Source: an uncultured Dorea sp. (GTDB taxonomy: Bacteria; Bacillota; Clostridia; Lachnospirales; Lachnospiraceae). From it: a DNA stretch of 53,007 bases. A model generated the notes under the pieces. The model did no database searches. It saw only the letters and a list, made by a program, of their open reading frames with translations, and was not told the DNA's origin. Positions 49,837 to 53,007 of this stretch are shown here, piece by piece; positions within the stretch are counted from its first letter, which is position 1, and the number at the start of each line of letters is the position of its first letter. The position numbers and the translations under genes are program-made. The stretch spans positions 1 to 53,007 of the forward strand of contig CAJTYU010000020.1 of NCBI GenBank assembly GCA_910584095.1, in the 5' to 3' direction.

Positions 49837-50111
49837 TAAAATATAAGTAAAAAATTTATAAATATATAAAATAATTTCAGTAGTCTTAGTAGTAGGGGAT
49901 GTTGATATGTGGATAACCCCTAAAAACCTTTATTTTATCGCAAAAACTAATGAAAATAAATCTGTTGAAAGTATGAAAATAAACTGTTTATTTTTTGTGG
50001 ACAACTATTTCGTTTATTAAGTGTATAAAGTTATGAAAAAGTTATCACGACTTATCAACATACTTATCATAAGATTTATGAACAAATATAAAAGTAAACT
50101 TTTTTCTATCT
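49837..50111. other. Probable oriC segment with DnaA boxes
   Basis: AT-rich 275-bp region between dnaN and dnaA with several DnaA-box-like nonamers. Minus strand: TTATCCACA (49908-49916, perfect) and TTGTCCACA (49996-50004). Plus strand: TTATCACGA (50042-50050), TTATCAACA (50052-50060) and TTATCATAA (50064-50072). The last three are clustered with short spacing. No comparable cluster is seen between dnaA and rpmH. Confidence 0.75.
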
Positions 50112-51482
50112 TTATAATGGACTTATTTTTTTCTTAATGATATCAATGGAATTAGCAAGCTGTTCGTCTTCCTCTACTTCCCGTTCGATTTTTTCAATTC
50201 CGTGTTTGATTGTGGAATGATTTTTGCCGCCTAATAATATTCCGATTGATTTTAATGGTACCGTTGTCATCTTTCTGCACAGATACATGATAATCTGTCT
50301 TGGTACAACAATATCACTGGATCTTTTATTACTTTTTAAATCGGATATGGTAAGGCCAAAATGATCGGAAACGATGTCAAGAATTAGTTCCGGCGTTATC
50401 TCCCGATTATTTCTGGAAGATATAATATCCTTCATAGCTTCTGCAGCGAGATTAATGTCAATCTCTCTGTTATTACTTTTCAATTTATAGAGGGCGATTA
50501 ATTTGTTGAGGGCGCCTTCCAGCTCTCTGATATTGTTTTTAACATTTTCAGCGATATATTCCAGAACGTCATTAGGAATATGATAATGCTCTAAGTGTTC
50601 TAATTCAATCTTTTTTTGCAGAATGGCCATTCTGGTCTCAAAGTCAGGAGCGGACATATCTGCTAATAATCCCCATTCAAATCGAGTACGAAGTCTTGCT
50701 TCTAACGTTTCGATGTCTTTGGGAGGACGGTCGCTGGAGATAATGATCTGCTTGCCTGAGGCATGCAGATGATTAAAGGTATGAAAAAATTCTTCCTGCG
50801 TGCTTTCTTTTCCTATTATAAATTGAATATCATCAATTAACAGGACATCGTTATGTCTGTATTTTTCCCGAAAATCCGTCATGGAAGATTCTTTGCCATT
50901 TTTTAGTGCGTGGATTAACTCATTGGTAAAGGCCTCGCTTGTTACATAGACAACTTTTTTATTTGGATTATAATCCAGAATAAAATGTGCGATGGAATGC
51001 ATTAAATGTGTTTTTCCGAGTCCGACTCCTCCGTAAAGAAAAAGAGGATTATAAACTTCACCTGGAGATTCTGAAACTGCCAGTGAAGCGGCATGTGCGA
51101 ATTCATTGTTATTTCCTACTACAAAAGTGTCAAAGATATATTTGGGATTTAGTCCCGCTTTTTCTGCGGCAGACCGGTTTCGTTTATTTTTGGGCGAAGA
51201 TATTTTTCTAAGCTCGTCCATCCTTTCATCATCTTCAGAAAGAAATGTAACGTCGTATTCTTTACCAGTAATTTCTGCAATGCATACTTTGAGCGGAAGA
51301 GAATATTTCTTTTCTATGTAGTCAACACTGGCGTTCATATTAACCAGTATATAGACAGTATTGTCTATTACGTTGAAAACTTTCAATGGTTGGATCCACG
51401 TTGAGAAAGAAACGTTAGACAATTCATGTTCTATACGCAGGTGTTCAATTATATCAGGCCATTTTTCTTCCACAACGTTCAT
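50112..51482 (-). CDS. dnaA: Chromosomal replication initiator DnaA
   Basis: DnaA, 456 aa. Domain I (1-80) is followed by a short linker, the AAA+ core with LYGGVGLGKTHLMHSI (Walker A) and DVLLIDDIQF (Walker B), and the C-terminal DNA-binding domain with MTTVPLKSIGILLGGKNHSTIKHGIEKIE, the DnaA signature. It starts the leftward operon and is preceded by a candidate promoter at 51508-51536. Confidence 0.98.
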   Translation of the reverse strand: MNVVEEKWPDIIEHLRIEHELSNVSFSTWIQPLKVFNVIDNTVYILVNMNASVDYIEKKYSLPLKVCIAEITGKEYDVTFLSEDDERMDELRKISSPKNKRNRSAAEKAGLNPKYIFDTFVVGNNNEFAHAASLAVSESPGEVYNPLFLYGGVGLGKTHLMHSIAHFILDYNPNKKVVYVTSEAFTNELIHALKNGKESSMTDFREKYRHNDVLLIDDIQFIIGKESTQEEFFHTFNHLHASGKQIIISSDRPPKDIETLEARLRTRFEWGLLADMSAPDFETRMAILQKKIELEHLEHYHIPNDVLEYIAENVKNNIRELEGALNKLIALYKLKSNNREIDINLAAEAMKDIISSRNNREITPELILDIVSDHFGLTISDLKSNKRSSDIVVPRQIIMYLCRKMTTVPLKSIGILLGGKNHSTIKHGIEKIEREVEEDEQLANSIDIIKKKISPL

Positions 51483-51507
51483 TATCTTACAACTCCTGTA
51501 TTCTAGT

Positions 51508-51536
51508 ATTATAATTATGGATTGTCATAGGTATAA
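51508..51536 (-). promoter_or_regulatory. Candidate dnaA promoter
   Basis: On the minus strand: TTATAC (51536-51531), a 17-base spacer, then TATAAT (51513-51508), 25 bases before the dnaA start. The -35 element is only a partial match. Confidence 0.45.
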
Positions 51537-51623
51537 AAATCCACTCTATTTTATTCTACATCAAAACAAGTATTAAGGCAATGGAAAATACAAGAATGAA
51601 GAAAAGAAATATAGTGCTTTTAC

Positions 51624-51652
51624 TTGACTTAATGCAGGTTTTCTAATATAAT
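51624..51652 (+). promoter_or_regulatory. rpmH promoter
   Basis: TTGACT at 51624-51629, a 17-base spacer, TATAAT at 51647-51652: close to the vegetative consensus, about 75 bases before rpmH. Confidence 0.75.
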
Positions 51653-51727
51653 TAGATACGATGTCTTTAGAAAAGAAAATAATAAAAAGATGATATAAAT
51701 TGTATCATATGAGGGAGGTGTATATCA

Positions 51728-51862
51728 ATGAAGATGACATTTCAGCCAAAGAAAAGGCAGAGAGCGAAGGTTCATGGATTCCGTGCAAGAATGAAGACTG
51801 CAGGCGGAAGAAAAGTACTTGCAAACAGAAGATTAAAAGGAAGAAAAAGATTATCAGCTTAG
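51728..51862 (+). CDS. rpmH: 50S ribosomal protein L34
   Basis: L34, 44 aa: MKMTFQPKKRQRAKVHGF, then RMKTAGGRKVLANRRLKGRKRLSA. Strong GGGAGGTG ribosome site. It starts the rightward origin operon. Confidence 0.97.
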   Translation: MKMTFQPKKRQRAKVHGFRARMKTAGGRKVLANRRLKGRKRLSA

Positions 51863-51934
51863 GTCGCATGTATTGTGACCTTTTCTTCTATAATTATTTA
51901 TTATGATGGAATTGGGAGAATTAGGATAAATAAT

Positions 51935-52273
51935 ATGAATTTTTCCGAATCACTTAAAAAAAACAGAGATTTCAGAAATGTTTATCAACGCGGAAAATCA
52001 TATGCCAATAAATATTTGGTAATGTATATTCTAAAGAATGATATAGATAAGAACAGAGTAGGAATTTCAGTTAGTAAAAAAATTGGTAATAGTATTGTAA
52101 GACATCGCTTAACAAGATTAATAAGAGAAAGCTATCGGTTGAATGAAGAAAGATTTTTTTATGGATATGATATTGTAATTATTGCTAGAATAGGTGCAAA
52201 AGAAAAAAATTGCAGAGATATAGAAAGCGCTCTTATCCATCTGGGTAATCTTCACAAAATTATTGATGGCTGA
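51935..52273 (+). CDS. rnpA: Ribonuclease P protein component
   Basis: RnpA, 112 aa, protein helper of the RNase P ribozyme in tRNA 5' processing. Start MNFSESLKKNRDFRNVYQRGKSYAN, signature KNRVGISVSKKIGNSIVRHRLTRLIRES. ATG 51935 is preferred over the upstream ATG at 51875, which lies in the rpmH spacer and gives an unrelated N-terminus. Confidence 0.95.
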   Translation: MNFSESLKKNRDFRNVYQRGKSYANKYLVMYILKNDIDKNRVGISVSKKIGNSIVRHRLTRLIRESYRLNEERFFYGYDIVIIARIGAKEKNCRDIESALIHLGNLHKIIDG

Positions 52274-52288
52274 ATGGAGTTGCATGAA

Positions 52289-52531
52289 GTGAAGAAGATA
52301 TTATTGTGTCTGGTTAGATTTTATCAAAGATATATTTCGCCAATGAAGGGATATTCATGTTGCAAATATTTTCCTACATGTTCCAGATATGCGGTAGAAG
52401 CAATAGAAAGGTTTGGTGCTTTAAAGGGAACAGGATTGGCCGTATGGAGAATACTTAGATGCAATCCATTTTCAAAAGGAGGATATGACCCGGTTCCCGA
52501 AAAGAAAATCAGGTATATCCGATACCATTAA
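52289..52531 (+). CDS. yidD: Membrane protein insertion efficiency factor YidD
   Basis: YidD, about 80 aa: VRFYQRYISPMKGYSCCKYFPTCSRYAVEAIERFGALKGTGLAVWRILRCNPFSKGGYDPVP, a close match to the family with its cysteines. GTG 52289 is preferred, nine bases after GGAG and giving KKILLCLVRFYQRYISP at the N-terminus; ATG 52274, directly after the rnpA stop, is the alternative. It helps YidC-dependent insertion. Confidence 0.93.
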   Translation: MKKILLCLVRFYQRYISPMKGYSCCKYFPTCSRYAVEAIERFGALKGTGLAVWRILRCNPFSKGGYDPVPEKKIRYIRYH

Positions 52532-52545
52532 CGGAGGAATCAAAT

Positions 52546-53007
52546 ATGGGTACATTATTAACAGCTGCAAATTGGCCGATTGTCGGTCAGATTGCGTGGG
52601 TATTAGGTAAGGTTATGAACTTTATTTATAATACTCTCAGTAGTTTATTACCATCTGATCATGGATTGATCGGCTGGTCAATTATCATTTATACAATTAT
52701 TGTATATACGCTTATGCTTCCGCTGACGATCAAACAGCAGAGAAGTTCAAAGCTTATGGCTCTGATAAACCCTGAAGTACAGGCAGTTCAAAAAAAGTAT
52801 AAGAATAAAAGAGATCAGGCATCTATGATGAAACAGCAGGAAGAGGTGCAGCAGATCTATGATAAATATGGAACGTCTATGACAGGCGGATGTCTTCCGA
52901 TGTTAATACAGATGCCGCTTTTGTTTGCTTTATATCCGGTTATTTATGATATGGAGAGATATGTTCCTGCAATTAAAGATGCGGCGGCGGATGTAAAGAC
53001 ATTTCTT
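52546..53007 (+). CDS. yidC: Membrane protein insertase YidC/Oxa1, cut by window edge
   Basis: The first 154 codons of YidC. A membrane helix near the start (FIYNTLSSLL ... IGWSIIIYTIIVYTLMLPLTIKQQRSS) is followed by the cytoplasmic helical hairpin (LINPEVQAVQKKYKNKRDQASMMKQQEEVQQIYDKYG) and TGGCLPMLIQMPLLFALYPVIYDM, the conserved second hydrophobic region. Strong GGAGGA ribosome site. The C-terminal part is outside the window. Confidence 0.95.
   Translation, partial: MGTLLTAANWPIVGQIAWVLGKVMNFIYNTLSSLLPSDHGLIGWSIIIYTIIVYTLMLPLTIKQQRSSKLMALINPEVQAVQKKYKNKRDQASMMKQQEEVQQIYDKYGTSMTGGCLPMLIQMPLLFALYPVIYDMERYVPAIKDAAADVKTFL

Overview
This window looks like the chromosome of a motile, low-to-mid G+C, Gram-positive Clostridia, most likely a member of the Lachnospiraceae. 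The clues are the flagellin sequence type, a FliW/CsrA pair directly after flgK-flgL and a DUF6470-type protein, a cheA-cheW-cheR-cheB operon, and the gene order around the replication origin (gyrA, gyrB, recF, yaaA, dnaN and dnaA leftward; rpmH, rnpA, yidD and yidC rightward). All assignments come from reading the sequence; no database search was run.

Layout. (1) 1-3777: two flagellin genes point away from each other. They share a long inverted repeat that covers leader and N-terminal coding sequence. Between them lie a small serine recombinase and a Phd/PIN-type toxin-antitoxin pair. (2) 3938-21764: a plus-strand run of 13 genes that looks like a surface-glycan or flagellin-glycan island. 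It holds glycosyltransferases, a CDP-glycerol-phosphotransferase-like/propeller fusion, a LicC-like nucleotidyltransferase, an SDR, an ATP-grasp/HAD fusion, an FkbM methyltransferase, two radical SAM proteins, two DegT-fold proteins, a pyruvyltransferase-like protein and a FemAB/GNAT-like acyltransferase. (3) 21844-25498: a glycosyltransferase, a PilZ protein, and a FliK-like gene paired with a stand-alone FlhB C-terminal domain. (4) 25604-35239: chemotaxis (cheA-W-R-B), then flgM-flgN-flgK-flgL-DUF6470-fliW-csrA. (5) 35294-39617: a possible flagellar-associated unknown, a PlsC acyltransferase, a DUF4153-like membrane protein and a C_GCAxxG_C_C protein, with a tandem palindromic operator-like array. 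(6) 40053-42903: a flagellin carrying an internal zinc-metalloprotease domain (flagellinolysin type), a zinc-ribbon protein, a small EamA transporter and an IS66 scrap. (7) 42960-53007: the oriC neighbourhood.

How the parts may work together. The flagellins, their probable modification genes, the hook-filament junction proteins and the export chaperone/anti-sigma pair sit together. The FliW-CsrA switch is encoded here, and both flagellin leaders carry what look like two CsrA sites: a hairpin with an AAGGA loop, and the Shine-Dalgarno sequence. Secretion state, flagellin translation and modification are therefore plausibly coupled.

The best candidates for undescribed biology are the glycan island (a phospho-linked substituent pathway with two radical SAM enzymes and a repeated YGAG-type accessory module), the recombinase-bearing inverted flagellin pair, the FliK-like/FlhB-tail pair, and the 32-bp operator array.
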